Notes: generated by a model from the letters alone, not told the origin. Positions 33,648-42,611 are shown, counted from the stretch's first letter. The stretch is DNA of 64,000 bases from Eubacteriales bacterium (GCA_030536555.1 JAUNPU010000004.1:1-64000), one strand, 5' to 3'. Translations and numbers: made by a program.

Positions 33648-34880
33648 ATGTTTGAATTCAGCGAGCTGGTCAAGCGCTTTGAGAAGATCCGCTCCTACGT
33701 GCGGGATTTCTATATTTACGGCTTCAAGACCCGGGAGGACTACCGGCAGAAGAGCAGCCGGACCTACGATAATGAGCGGCGGCGCATGGAAAGCTGGTTT
33801 TCAGGCTACATCCGCGAAGAGTACCGCCCGGACCGGAAAAAGTCCGTGTCCATCACCGTTGACAGCAACCGGATCGCCGTCAATCCCCTGTATCAGGCAT
33901 GGAAGTCCAAAAGCTTCACCTCCAACGACATCATGCTCCACTTCTTTCTGCTGGACCTGCTGCGAGACGGCATCGCCCGGGACGTGGAAGCCGTCACCGA
34001 CGGGATTTATGAAAGCTATCAGGTCCTGTTCGACTCCCAAATGGTCCGCAGGAAGCTGGCGGAATATGTACAGGAGGGGCTGCTGACCGTGTCGCAGGAA
34101 GGGCGGAAGCACGTATATGCGCTCAGCAGGGATATTCCCATAGATGACGCCGTCTCTGCGCCCCTGGCTGACGCCGTCTGCTTCTTTCAGGGTGCCGCGC
34201 CCTTCGGTTTTGTGGGCAGCACGATTCTGGACAGCTTCCGGATATCCAACGACCGGTTCCGGTTCCGGCATGATTTTCTGGTACATACCCTGGAGGACGA
34301 GATTCTGCTTCCGCTGCTCACCGCCATCCGTGAGAACCGGGAAATACAGCTGACGGTCCGCAGCTTTCGCAGTGTCGTCCAGCGCGACATCCTCTGCACC
34401 CCACTGAAGATTCTTGTCAGCACCCAGACCGGGCGGCGCTATGTCTGCGTCCACAAGACCATATCCCGCCGACTGGTGTCCTACCGGCTGGACAGCATCC
34501 AGAGCATCCAGCTGCTGGAGACGGATGCCAATGCCCGGAAGCACCACGGTGCCTATGAGCGCAATGCACCTGCCGCCTGGGGCGTCACCTTCGGCACCAG
34601 CCGCAGTCCGGAGACCATATGCCTGCAGGTACTGCTAAATGAAGAGACGGAAAAGCACATCATCCACCGACTGGAGCGGGAAGGGCGGGGCGGCACCGTC
34701 ACCCGTCTGGAACCGGGTGTCTACCAGTACCAGACCGACTGTTGGGATGCCTCCGAGCTGATTCCATGGATTCGGACCTTCACCGGGCGAATCCGTTCCT
34801 TTACCTGCTCCAACAAGGCAGTAGAACATCGTTTCTGGGATGACATGCGCAGAATGCGCGAACTATATCATGAGGAATGA
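33648..34880 (+). CDS. WYL-domain transcriptional regulator A
   Basis: A 410-residue protein starting after AGGAGGTG. The N-terminal 170 residues are helical with winged-helix-like stretches (TSNDIMLHFFLLDLLRDG, RRKLAEYVQEGLLTVSQEGRKHVYAL). A WYL-type sensor domain starts near residue 215 (REIQLTVRSFRS, then LCTPLKILVSTQTGRRYVCVHK, then SYRLDSIQSI), and a WCX-like C-terminal extension follows. WYL regulators respond to nucleic-acid-derived or other ligands and often control defence or repair genes. Position and divergence from rtcB suggest it governs that operon, in place of the sigma54-dependent RtcR of Proteobacteria. Confidence 0.75.
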   Translation: MFEFSELVKRFEKIRSYVRDFYIYGFKTREDYRQKSSRTYDNERRRMESWFSGYIREEYRPDRKKSVSITVDSNRIAVNPLYQAWKSKSFTSNDIMLHFFLLDLLRDGIARDVEAVTDGIYESYQVLFDSQMVRRKLAEYVQEGLLTVSQEGRKHVYALSRDIPIDDAVSAPLADAVCFFQGAAPFGFVGSTILDSFRISNDRFRFRHDFLVHTLEDEILLPLLTAIRENREIQLTVRSFRSVVQRDILCTPLKILVSTQTGRRYVCVHKTISRRLVSYRLDSIQSIQLLETDANARKHHGAYERNAPAAWGVTFGTSRSPETICLQVLLNEETEKHIIHRLEREGRGGTVTRLEPGVYQYQTDCWDASELIPWIRTFTGRIRSFTCSNKAVEHRFWDDMRRMRELYHEE

Positions 34881-35857
34881 ATATGAAACTGTTTTCTGAA
34901 ATCTACAACTGTTATTATCAGGTGGTCGCCCGGATTCTGGTGGAAGCCACCGACCATGACCTGACCCGCCAGAAGATCAGCCAGCTGGCGGAGACCTTCG
35001 GCTATCAGGAAAGTGCCCTGACCATCGTGCCCGGTCTGCTTCAGGGAGACTGGCAGCTGCTGCAGGAGTCCCCATCGAATCCCGGTCACTACACAAGCAG
35101 GCTGAAGCACACTCCGGTCATGCCCCTCACCGGTCTGCAGAAATCCTGGTTCAAATCCCTGCTGGATGACCGGCGGATCTGCCTGTTTTTTACTGACGAG
35201 GAGCTTGACCGCCTTCAGACCTGGCTGCAGGACACTGCGCCGCTCTATTCTCCCGCAGACTTCGTCCCCTTTGACCAGTATGCCGACAGCGATCCGGTGG
35301 CGTCTGTCATGTACCGGCAGCATTTTCAGACGATTCTGCGCAGCATCCGCAGCCATCAGACCCTGAAGATCACCTACTATTCCGGCAAGGAACACCTGGT
35401 GTCCCACACCTACCTGCCCGGACGTCTGGAATACTCCGACAAAGAGGGCAAGTTCCGCCTGTATGCATTTTACTGGAGAAAAAATGGCAGATGGCGCATG
35501 GACATCCTGAATCTTGGTCGAATCCTGACCATCCAGGAGACCGGATATCACGCGGAAAACCCGCCGGACATTGACCTCTATCTGGAACGCTCTCTGAATC
35601 CGGAACCGCTGGTGCTGGAGATCTCCGATGAGCGCAACGGACTGGAGCGGACCATGCTGCACTTTGCCTGCTATCAGAAGACCGTGGAGCAGCTGGAGGA
35701 TTCCGGCACCTACCGCTGCTGTATTTACTATGACAATCTTCGGGAGACGGAGCTGCTGATTCAGATTCTCTCCTTCGGTCCTGTCGTCAAAGTCCTTGGT
35801 CCGGAACGCTTTCTGCGCCAGATAAAAGAACGAATCGCCCGCCAGGCGCAGCTCTGA
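34877..35857 (+). CDS. WYL-domain transcriptional regulator B
   Basis: A 326-residue protein whose ATG overlaps the stop of the first WYL gene by four bases (ATGA), indicating coupled translation and a probable heteromeric partnership. The N-terminal part is helical. The WYL core appears near residues 155-210 (HQTLKITYYSGKEHLVSHTYLPGRLEYSDKEGKFRLYAFYWRKNGRWRMDILNLGRIL), and the C-terminal extension includes LHFACYQKTVEQLEDSGTY. No strong stand-alone HTH is obvious, so it may be the sensor half of a pair whose DNA-binding half is the upstream protein. Confidence 0.7.
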   Translation: MNMKLFSEIYNCYYQVVARILVEATDHDLTRQKISQLAETFGYQESALTIVPGLLQGDWQLLQESPSNPGHYTSRLKHTPVMPLTGLQKSWFKSLLDDRRICLFFTDEELDRLQTWLQDTAPLYSPADFVPFDQYADSDPVASVMYRQHFQTILRSIRSHQTLKITYYSGKEHLVSHTYLPGRLEYSDKEGKFRLYAFYWRKNGRWRMDILNLGRILTIQETGYHAENPPDIDLYLERSLNPEPLVLEISDERNGLERTMLHFACYQKTVEQLEDSGTYRCCIYYDNLRETELLIQILSFGPVVKVLGPERFLRQIKERIARQAQL

Positions 35858-35931
35858 ATGACCATAACCGGTCCGTTCAGACTGCCCCTGCGGGCGATAT
35901 TCATACAATATGGTATTCTCTGTTGTCTTAA

Positions 35932-37029
35932 TCAGTGGAATGCCGAGTACAGCTTTCCAGCTTCCAGTCCATGTCCCTTCGCTGCCGCCATCTCGCTGAC
36001 TGTCACCAGCTGGTACCCCCGGTTCACCAGCTCCGGAATCAGCCGCACTGCCGCATCTCCGCTCTGGCTGTAAAGCTCATGCATCAGGATAATGTCGCCA
36101 TCCTTCACATGATTCAATACGGTTTCAACGGTCCTGTCCGCATTCCGGGTCTTCCAGTCCAGGGTGTCAATGCTCCACTGGATCATGGGCATGTGGGTGT
36201 TGGCACGGACGGTTGCATTGTTGTTGCCGCCCGGAAGACGAAGAAGGGTCGGACGCACGCCGCAGGCTGCCTGAATGGCGTCATTACCGCGCACTACCTG
36301 AGACTGGATCTCCGCTGCCCCTAACTTCTGCAAATACTTATGATTCATGGTGTGGTTGCCCACCTCGTGTCCCTCTGCCACCATGCGCTGCACCTCTGAC
36401 GCATGACCTGCCACCCGGTCACCGACCAGGAAGAAGGTTGCCTTGCCGCCGTACTGCGCCAGAGTATCCATGATCCGGTTGCCCACTGACGGCTGAGGAC
36501 CGTCATCAAAGGTCAGCGCCACCATGGGTCTCGCCGGATCCACATAGCGTCCGCCGCCCTGGGCTGCCTGTCCATCCTGGGCTTCCTGTCCCGCTGCGGC
36601 AGAATCTCCCACCGGAGTCAGCTCTCCGCCAGGCATTCCGTTCTCTCCGCTGCTCTGTCCTGCTGCATCCGCACCCGGCATCCCCGGTGCGTTGGCGTTG
36701 CTGCCAGCTCCCGGTGCCGCTGCCCCGGACGACGCACCGCCGCCTGCCACGATGACAGGAGACTGGGTCGCTCCCCCGGAGACTGCCGCCGGACCTGCCG
36801 GTGCCCCCGCATTCCCGGATCCAGCTGTCACTGCCGCCTGTCCCGGCGTTCCCGGACCGCTCTGTCCCACGCTCATGCCCGGGCCGCCGCTCTGCTGCAT
36901 CTGCCCGCCCCCAGCTGTGATAACCGGCGCGTCATTCATCATCAATCCGGTTCCCGCCGCATAAACCGGCTGAGCCGTCAGCAGCATTCCCGCAGTCAGT
37001 ACCGATACAAGTAACTTTATCTTCTTCAT
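35932..37029 (-). CDS. Secreted polysaccharide deacetylase (NodB domain)
   Basis: A 365-residue protein with a signal peptide (MKKIKLLVSVLTAGMLLTAQPVYA), a Gly/Ala/Pro-rich linker (about residues 30-160) with VITAGGG, VTAGSGN and VIVAGGG motifs, and a C-terminal NodB domain. The five catalytic motifs are present: TFDDGP (about residue 175), NHTMNHKYL (metal histidines), LRLPGG, WSIDTLDW and ILMHELY. It deacetylates cell-wall or exopolysaccharide amino sugars outside the cell. The linker resembles that of the secreted metallo-beta-lactamase-fold protein at 10621-11880. Confidence 0.88.
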   Translation of the reverse strand: MKKIKLLVSVLTAGMLLTAQPVYAAGTGLMMNDAPVITAGGGQMQQSGGPGMSVGQSGPGTPGQAAVTAGSGNAGAPAGPAAVSGGATQSPVIVAGGGASSGAAAPGAGSNANAPGMPGADAAGQSSGENGMPGGELTPVGDSAAAGQEAQDGQAAQGGGRYVDPARPMVALTFDDGPQPSVGNRIMDTLAQYGGKATFFLVGDRVAGHASEVQRMVAEGHEVGNHTMNHKYLQKLGAAEIQSQVVRGNDAIQAACGVRPTLLRLPGGNNNATVRANTHMPMIQWSIDTLDWKTRNADRTVETVLNHVKDGDIILMHELYSQSGDAAVRLIPELVNRGYQLVTVSEMAAAKGHGLEAGKLYSAFH

Positions 37030-37104
37030 TGCTGTTTCCCCATTATATTCTCAGAATTTTGCACAGATTGCCACCTCTGCAAGCTCTTCCACTATAACAC
37101 AGAA

Positions 37105-37133
37105 CCCCCTGAATGGCAAATACATTCAGGGGG
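37105..37133 (-). terminator. Terminator of the LarA-GlxK-KdgT operon
   Basis: CCCCCTGAATG and CATTCAGGGGG form a perfect 11-bp stem with a 7-nt loop, 30 bases past the KdgT stop. The following T-run is short (TTCTGTGTT). Confidence 0.65.
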
Positions 37134-37164
37134 TGAGTTTTGGGCAGTTTCCAGGACTTACCTG

Positions 37165-38124
37165 TTACATTGCTTTCGCGCGTTTTTTCTCTTCTATACT
37201 ATGCAGCCAGGATACCAGAACCGGACAGCAGATTGCAGTTACGATGATTGCCGCGGTAATCTGTGCAGTAGCCGCCTCGGATACTGCCAGCAAAGTTGCA
37301 TCTACGGCTGCAACAGCTGCAGGTGTTGCAGCTGCATTTCCGGCAGTGGTACCAATTGCACCACCTACTTCCGGATAATCCATTTTCAGCAGTTTATATA
37401 CCAAATAACCAGCCAGACCACTGATTACGGTACAGCCCACGCCCAGCAGAATACCAGGCGCACCGGCTTTGAACAGATTCATAATATTCAGACCTGCCCC
37501 CAGCGGAAATGCAAAGAACGGAATCAGAATTGTAGCACCTGGCTCACAGAACTTGCGGATGTCCTCATCCAGATTACCAAGGATGCAGCCAATGATAACC
37601 GGAACAATACAGCCAATCAGAATGGACATCGGAATCTTCGCTACACCGGCCGCTCCCAGCGCCACCATAGTAAAGAACGGTCCGTCATTGATTGACAGGA
37701 TGGACACTGCGCCCACATCCGTTCCGTCTCCATACTCACCTGCCAGAGAAGCATACAGACCTCCATTAGAATTTGCAAATGCTCCTACAATCGCCAGCGT
37801 TGACAGACCGAGAAAACCTTTCTCTCCGAACAGCGCGCTGCACAGCAGACCAATCAAAATGCCCACACCAACTTTTACCACTGTAATTACAATTCCTTTG
37901 TACACAGTTACGCCGGCGCGTTTAAAGTTGATTGTTGTAGCATTACAGAAAATAAATACTGCCAGAATCGGCATAGCACCGGACTTCCACAGATAATTCG
38001 TAAAAGTTCCCTCAAATGCCGGCCAAAGAATATTTCCAAACAATGTGTTGACAATCGCACCAAGAAGCAGGGGTACTACCATCAGCCCTCCCGGAATCTT
38101 TTTAACGTTCTTTAAAATTTGCAT
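37165..38124 (-). CDS. kdgT: 2-keto-3-deoxygluconate permease family protein
   Basis: A 319-residue membrane protein with about ten helices and KdgT-family features: IPGGLMVVPLLLGAIVNTLF at the N-terminus, ANSNGGLYASLAGEYGD, and SINDGPFFTMVALG. KdgT is a proton-driven importer of 2-keto-3-deoxygluconate in enterobacteria. Here the partner genes are a racemase and glycerate kinase, not KDG kinase, so the cargo may be a smaller hydroxyacid such as glycerate. That is inference. It follows glycerate kinase by about 43 bases. Confidence 0.75.
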   Translation of the reverse strand: MQILKNVKKIPGGLMVVPLLLGAIVNTLFGNILWPAFEGTFTNYLWKSGAMPILAVFIFCNATTINFKRAGVTVYKGIVITVVKVGVGILIGLLCSALFGEKGFLGLSTLAIVGAFANSNGGLYASLAGEYGDGTDVGAVSILSINDGPFFTMVALGAAGVAKIPMSILIGCIVPVIIGCILGNLDEDIRKFCEPGATILIPFFAFPLGAGLNIMNLFKAGAPGILLGVGCTVISGLAGYLVYKLLKMDYPEVGGAIGTTAGNAAATPAAVAAVDATLLAVSEAATAQITAAIIVTAICCPVLVSWLHSIEEKKRAKAM

Positions 38125-38167
38125 AACTCATTCCTCCATTTTATGTAAGTTTGTATCCCCTTGCAGC

Positions 38168-39298
38168 CTATCTCGCCGCCAGCAGCCGCAAGATATTGTC
38201 TACCGTATAGGAAAGATTTTCCTCGCTGTGATATCTGCTGACTGAGAAGTCCTGGGGAAGACGATTGATTGGAAATACCGCAGTCACGCCCATCTCATAC
38301 GCCTTTTCAATTTCTCCGTCATCAGCGCCTCCTACTACAGCAATTACCCGGCAATTCTGCTTTTTTGCACGTTCTGCAATGCCGATTACCACCTTTCCTC
38401 TCAGACTCTGAGAGTCCAGCTTTCCCTCGCCGGTAATGATATAATCCGCATCCTGAATCATTTCATCGAACTTTACAGTATCCAGTACCGTCTGAATCCC
38501 CATCTGCAGTCTGGAGCCAAAAAATGCAATCATACCCGCGCCCATCGCACCTGCTGCTCCGGTACCCGGCACCTGACTGATATCCTTTCCCGTAACGCCT
38601 GCTATCACTGAGCTCAAATTCCGGATTCCCGCATCCAGTTCTTCTACCATCGCTTCATCCGCACCCTTCTGCGGTCCAAAAATATAGGACGCCCCGGTCG
38701 TACCATACATGGGATTGTCAATATCGCACATGGTGATTATTTCCACCTGTTCCAGCGCTTTGCTCCTGCCACTCAGGTCAATATCCGCAATATCAATGAC
38801 TGTACCTCCAACAGGGACAAATTCCTTTCCTTCTTTATTAAAAAATCTGACCCCTGCAGCAGCTGCCGCCCCGCAGCCACCGTCATTGGTGCTGGAACCA
38901 CCAAGTCCTACTATGATTTTCTTCACTCCGCGCTCGGCTGCCGCCAGAATCAGCTGCCCCACGCCGTAAGTTGTTGTCTTTCTCGGATCCTTTCGGTCTT
39001 CCACCAGAGGAAGCCCGGCACAGGAAGCCATCTCAATTACCGCCGTTCTGCCATTCTCAATCAAGCCATAGTAGGATTCCATATCCTCAAAATACGGATT
39101 TTTTACCACGACCTTCACTTTTTCTCCGCCTACCGCTGAGATAAAAGCATCCACAGAACCTTCTCCTCCATCTGCTACCGGTACAGATGCAATAGTACTG
39201 TCTGCAAAATGCTTCTGCACCTTCTCACTCACGATTTCGCAAATTCTGGAAGAACTCAGCGTTCCTTTAAATGAATCCGGAATCAGTACAAATTTCAT
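38168..39298 (-). CDS. glxK: Glycerate kinase
   Basis: The 376-residue product starts MKFVLIPDSFKGTLSS and has PVADGGEGSVDAF, then GLGGSSTNDGGCGAAAAAGVRF, GTGAAGAMGAG and DYIITGEGKLDSQSLRGK. This is the complete motif series of the type II glycerate kinase (GarK/GlxK) family. It phosphorylates D-glycerate with ATP to 2-phosphoglycerate, feeding glycolysis. Its ribosome binding site (AAAGGAG) lies over the stop of the upstream racemase gene. Confidence 0.9.
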   Translation of the reverse strand: MKFVLIPDSFKGTLSSSRICEIVSEKVQKHFADSTIASVPVADGGEGSVDAFISAVGGEKVKVVVKNPYFEDMESYYGLIENGRTAVIEMASCAGLPLVEDRKDPRKTTTYGVGQLILAAAERGVKKIIVGLGGSSTNDGGCGAAAAAGVRFFNKEGKEFVPVGGTVIDIADIDLSGRSKALEQVEIITMCDIDNPMYGTTGASYIFGPQKGADEAMVEELDAGIRNLSSVIAGVTGKDISQVPGTGAAGAMGAGMIAFFGSRLQMGIQTVLDTVKFDEMIQDADYIITGEGKLDSQSLRGKVVIGIAERAKKQNCRVIAVVGGADDGEIEKAYEMGVTAVFPINRLPQDFSVSRYHSEENLSYTVDNILRLLAAR

Positions 39299-39301
39299 AA
39301 A

Positions 39302-40582
39302 TCAGTTCTCCTTTACAATCACAGATACACCATCCGGAATTACCGTAACCTGATAATCCTCTTTTTTGACAATCGCTTTCGCCTTCTCCATAGCCTCTTC
39401 CATACTGTGTGCCGGAATCATATGAAGATCCTCTACCAGCTGGTCATCACATGCCGAAACAAAGATTACCGTAGCTTTCAACAGTACTCTTGCAAAAATC
39501 TGAGACTGCCACTGATCGATAATGGTCTCCTCCGGTTTCCGATCAAGGAACGTCTGCATCATACGGTTTAAGTCCTTCTCATCCCGGAACGTCTCATGGA
39601 AATATTTACCACCATGTCCGTCTGCAGCCTTGGACAGCATGATGATCACACCGCCTTCTTTTACAGTAGCCTCCGCTGCGGTCATTCCCTTAACAGACTG
39701 ATATATATTCTGATCCAGAGGATATCCGCCGTTGGTAGAGATTACAACATCTGCAGGAACTGCATCCACCTGACACTTGGAAGCCAGGAACTGACGGCCT
39801 ACACGGTGAGCCAGATCACAATCACCGGACACTGCAAAAATCGGATCATGCTCAGCATCAATGACAACATTTACAATAAAATCAAGTCTTGCCGCTCTTG
39901 CCGCATACAACATATCGTTGTGAATCGGATTGCCATCAATCACACCGGTTCTTGCATGAGGATCTGCAATAAACGCGGAGTTGTGATTATACATAACTGT
40001 TTCACGGCTTGCCACGCCCGGAAGTACACTCTTTCTTCCGCCAGAGAAGCCTGCAAAGAAATGCGGTTCAATGAAGCCCTCCGCAACCAGCAGATCCGCC
40101 TCCACAGCCAGTCTGCTGACAATCAGATTTCCGCCGGACGGAAGCTTGCCCAGATACACCAGATTGTCCTGATCATCACAGTCATGTACAATGATTTTCT
40201 CATTCTTCATGATTTCCGGACCAAACTTTGCCTCTAACTCTTCCTTTGTGGTAGTTCTGTGAAGACCGGTGGAAATCAGAATCGTGATATCTGCATCCGG
40301 ATTCCCCTTGCGGATTTCTGCCAGCAGCAATGGCATAATAATATGACTTGGAACCGGTCTGGTATGATCAGATGAAATAACTACAATATTCTTCTTGCCA
40401 ACAGCCATCTCACACAGTCTCGGAGTTCCGATTGGATGTTCCAGAGACTCCTGCACCAGCTCTGCGCCACTTTTAGGTGCCTTATAGCTGTGAAGCTCCG
40501 ACACAAGTACACCCGCCAGATGCTTCTCATCAATCTCTGCTTTCAGTTTTTCTTTACCATAAGGCAATAAAAATTCTTTCAT
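39302..40582 (-). CDS. larA: LarA-family nickel-pincer-dependent hydroxyacid racemase
   Basis: The 426-residue product has the LarA signatures: SSDHTRPVPSHI, STGLHRTTTKEE (first active-site His), EPHFFAGFSGGRKSVLPGVAS (second His and the lysine that carries the nickel-pincer cofactor), YNHNS, and NGGYPLDQNIYQSVKGM. LarA enzymes racemise 2-hydroxyacids; homologues differ in substrate. The operon with glycerate kinase makes L/D-glycerate a good candidate. The cofactor makers LarB, LarC and LarE are not in the window. The promoter region is shared with a divergent regulator. Confidence 0.82.
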   Translation of the reverse strand: MKEFLLPYGKEKLKAEIDEKHLAGVLVSELHSYKAPKSGAELVQESLEHPIGTPRLCEMAVGKKNIVVISSDHTRPVPSHIIMPLLLAEIRKGNPDADITILISTGLHRTTTKEELEAKFGPEIMKNEKIIVHDCDDQDNLVYLGKLPSGGNLIVSRLAVEADLLVAEGFIEPHFFAGFSGGRKSVLPGVASRETVMYNHNSAFIADPHARTGVIDGNPIHNDMLYAARAARLDFIVNVVIDAEHDPIFAVSGDCDLAHRVGRQFLASKCQVDAVPADVVISTNGGYPLDQNIYQSVKGMTAAEATVKEGGVIIMLSKAADGHGGKYFHETFRDEKDLNRMMQTFLDRKPEETIIDQWQSQIFARVLLKATVIFVSACDDQLVEDLHMIPAHSMEEAMEKAKAIVKKEDYQVTVIPDGVSVIVKEN

Positions 40583-40639
40583 GTGTTTTCCCTCCTTGAA
40601 ATAATTCGTTCCAATGCAAGTTCCTCTTCTTAATTGATG

Positions 40640-40774
40640 TGTTTAATTTTGAAACAGTCACTAGCATTTATCCTTCGGATATGATATATAATATACAAAG
40701 CCATTCCACGTTTCAATCTTTCCACAAGATTTACTGCTTAAGTTTGAAACAAGCATATGTTTCAATTTTGAACA
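40640..40774. promoter_or_regulatory. Repeated TGTTTCAATTTTGAACA operators between larA and its regulator
   Basis: Site 1 at 40640-40656 (TGTTTAATTTTGAAACA) and site 2 at 40758-40774 (TGTTTCAATTTTGAACA) are near-identical 17-bp palindromes. A third arrangement, TTGAAACA (40744-40751) with TGTTTCAA (40758-40765), overlaps site 2, and a half-site GTTTCAA lies near 40712. They flank the divergent promoters, so the PrpR-like protein probably binds here for both autoregulation and control of larA. Confidence 0.7.
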
Positions 40775-40787
40775 CAAAGGAGTTTTT

Positions 40788-42608
40788 ATGGATAAAAAAG
40801 TACGCATTCTGGGAATCGCCCCCTATCAGGGACTTCTCGCTCAGATGAACCAGTGTGCACGGCAGCACCCGGAAATCGAGCTGACGACCATGCTCGGCAA
40901 TATGGATGAAGGACGCGATCTTGCCCTGAAATATTATGAGAACTATGACATCATCATATCCAGAGCCAATACCGCCAGCCGCATTTCCAAAGCTGTGCCA
41001 TGTCCGGTCATTGATATCGGCATTGACTATTTTGATATTCTGAAATGCATCAAGCTCGCAGAGCAGACCCAGAGCAAATTCGCCGTCCTGGGCTTTCATT
41101 CTCTGACAAACCTGGTTAAAACACTCTGTGATCTTCTTCACACCTCGATTGATGTATTTTCCATCAACACGGTTGCGGAAGCAAATCTGCTTCTGGACAA
41201 AATGAAGACACTTGACTACAAAACCGTAATCTGTGATGCCACGCCATACAGTTACGCAAAAATGCTCGGAATCAATCCCATCCTTTTGACGTCCAGTACC
41301 GAGAGCATTAATCTGGCCATAGATAAAGCACTCACCACCTGGCACAATCATCAGGAGCTGTTCCAGAAACTTTCCATGATGAAACATATCGTAAACAGCA
41401 GCCCTTCTCTCTATCTTGTACTGGATCCGGAAGGAAACTATGTTTACACCTCTCTTTCTGCTGAACAGGTTTCCTCCATCGGCAGCAAGCTGAAAGACGA
41501 TCTGGAGTTGTATGTGGCAAAAGGTCAGGAATCCTTTTTTCTTACCATTGATAATCAGATGTTTGAAATTGCTTTTCATATATCTACTGACACGGATATT
41601 GCCTACCGGATATTCCGCATCACACCGTCCCACATTCCGCTGTCCCACTCCCGGCACGGAATCACCATTATGGACAGGCAAATGGCAGAAACCAGCTTTC
41701 TTGACAGCTTTTACAGCGGGACAAAAATCAGCCGTGAGATTCTGTCACATCTGGATACCATCACCCCCGGTACAAACAGCCTCATGATTACAGGTGAAGT
41801 CGGCACAGGAAAGGATCGGGTCGCGCATATTTACTATGCGAGAAGCCCATACTGCAACAATCCGCTTTATGTTATCAACTGTTCGCTGCTGAACGATAAA
41901 AGCTGGAACTTTATCATCAACAGCCACAACTCACCCTTTGCCGACAACGGAAATACCATTTATATTTCCAACTTAAATGCACTCTCCCCGCTGCGGCAGA
42001 AGCATCTGCTTTCCATCCTGCTGGATACCAATGTGCATGTGCGGAATTACCTGATTTGTTCCTGCACACGCCCCTTCAAAAAACCACTGCCCCATGTGGC
42101 ACTGGAATATTCCAATGCCCTTGGCTGCGTTCAGCTCTCGCTCCGACCCATGCGAGACGAAAAAGCAGATATTGCCTCTGCGGCCAGCTTCTACAGCAAT
42201 ACACTGAATCAGACTACCGGCAAATCGATTGTCGGGCTGGATGACGATGCCGTATCCCTGCTGATGAACTATGATTTTCCTCACAATCGCTCACAGTTCA
42301 AACGCATTTTGAAGGAGGCCGCTCTGCGCACCTCCACTTCCTATATTTCCAGTTCTGTCATTGCCTCCATTCTGGAACAGGAAAACCAGATGTTTCAGCT
42401 TGGGAATGACAACGAAATTCCGTCAGACTCCGCGTCTGAGCCAGTTCCTCCTGCTCTCGCCGGAACACTGCTGAATCTGGACCAGAGCCTGAATGATATC
42501 AACCGTGACATCATCCGTCTCGTACTGCAGAAAAATGGCGGCAACCAGTCTCTCACCGCCAGAAAGCTTGGAATCAGCCGCACTACCTTATGGCGTTATC
42601 TGAATTAA
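40788..42608 (+). CDS. PrpR-like regulator with degenerate AAA+ domain
   Basis: A 606-residue protein. Residues 1-185 form a PrpR_N-like sensor domain (IIISRANTASRISKAVPCPVIDIGIDYFDIL). A PAS-like segment follows (about 205-280). The AAA+ domain has Walker A GEVGTGKDRVA (about residue 336), and the C-terminal Fis-type HTH ends in NGGNQSLTARKLGISRTTLWRYLN. The GAFTGA loop that contacts sigma54 is missing, and the Walker B DE pair is replaced by IYISNLNAL. It therefore probably acts without sigma54 and perhaps without ATP hydrolysis. It is divergent from larA-glxK-kdgT and likely senses the hydroxyacid. Confidence 0.75.
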   Translation: MDKKVRILGIAPYQGLLAQMNQCARQHPEIELTTMLGNMDEGRDLALKYYENYDIIISRANTASRISKAVPCPVIDIGIDYFDILKCIKLAEQTQSKFAVLGFHSLTNLVKTLCDLLHTSIDVFSINTVAEANLLLDKMKTLDYKTVICDATPYSYAKMLGINPILLTSSTESINLAIDKALTTWHNHQELFQKLSMMKHIVNSSPSLYLVLDPEGNYVYTSLSAEQVSSIGSKLKDDLELYVAKGQESFFLTIDNQMFEIAFHISTDTDIAYRIFRITPSHIPLSHSRHGITIMDRQMAETSFLDSFYSGTKISREILSHLDTITPGTNSLMITGEVGTGKDRVAHIYYARSPYCNNPLYVINCSLLNDKSWNFIINSHNSPFADNGNTIYISNLNALSPLRQKHLLSILLDTNVHVRNYLICSCTRPFKKPLPHVALEYSNALGCVQLSLRPMRDEKADIASAASFYSNTLNQTTGKSIVGLDDDAVSLLMNYDFPHNRSQFKRILKEAALRTSTSYISSSVIASILEQENQMFQLGNDNEIPSDSASEPVPPALAGTLLNLDQSLNDINRDIIRLVLQKNGGNQSLTARKLGISRTTLWRYLN

Positions 42609-42611
42609 AAA

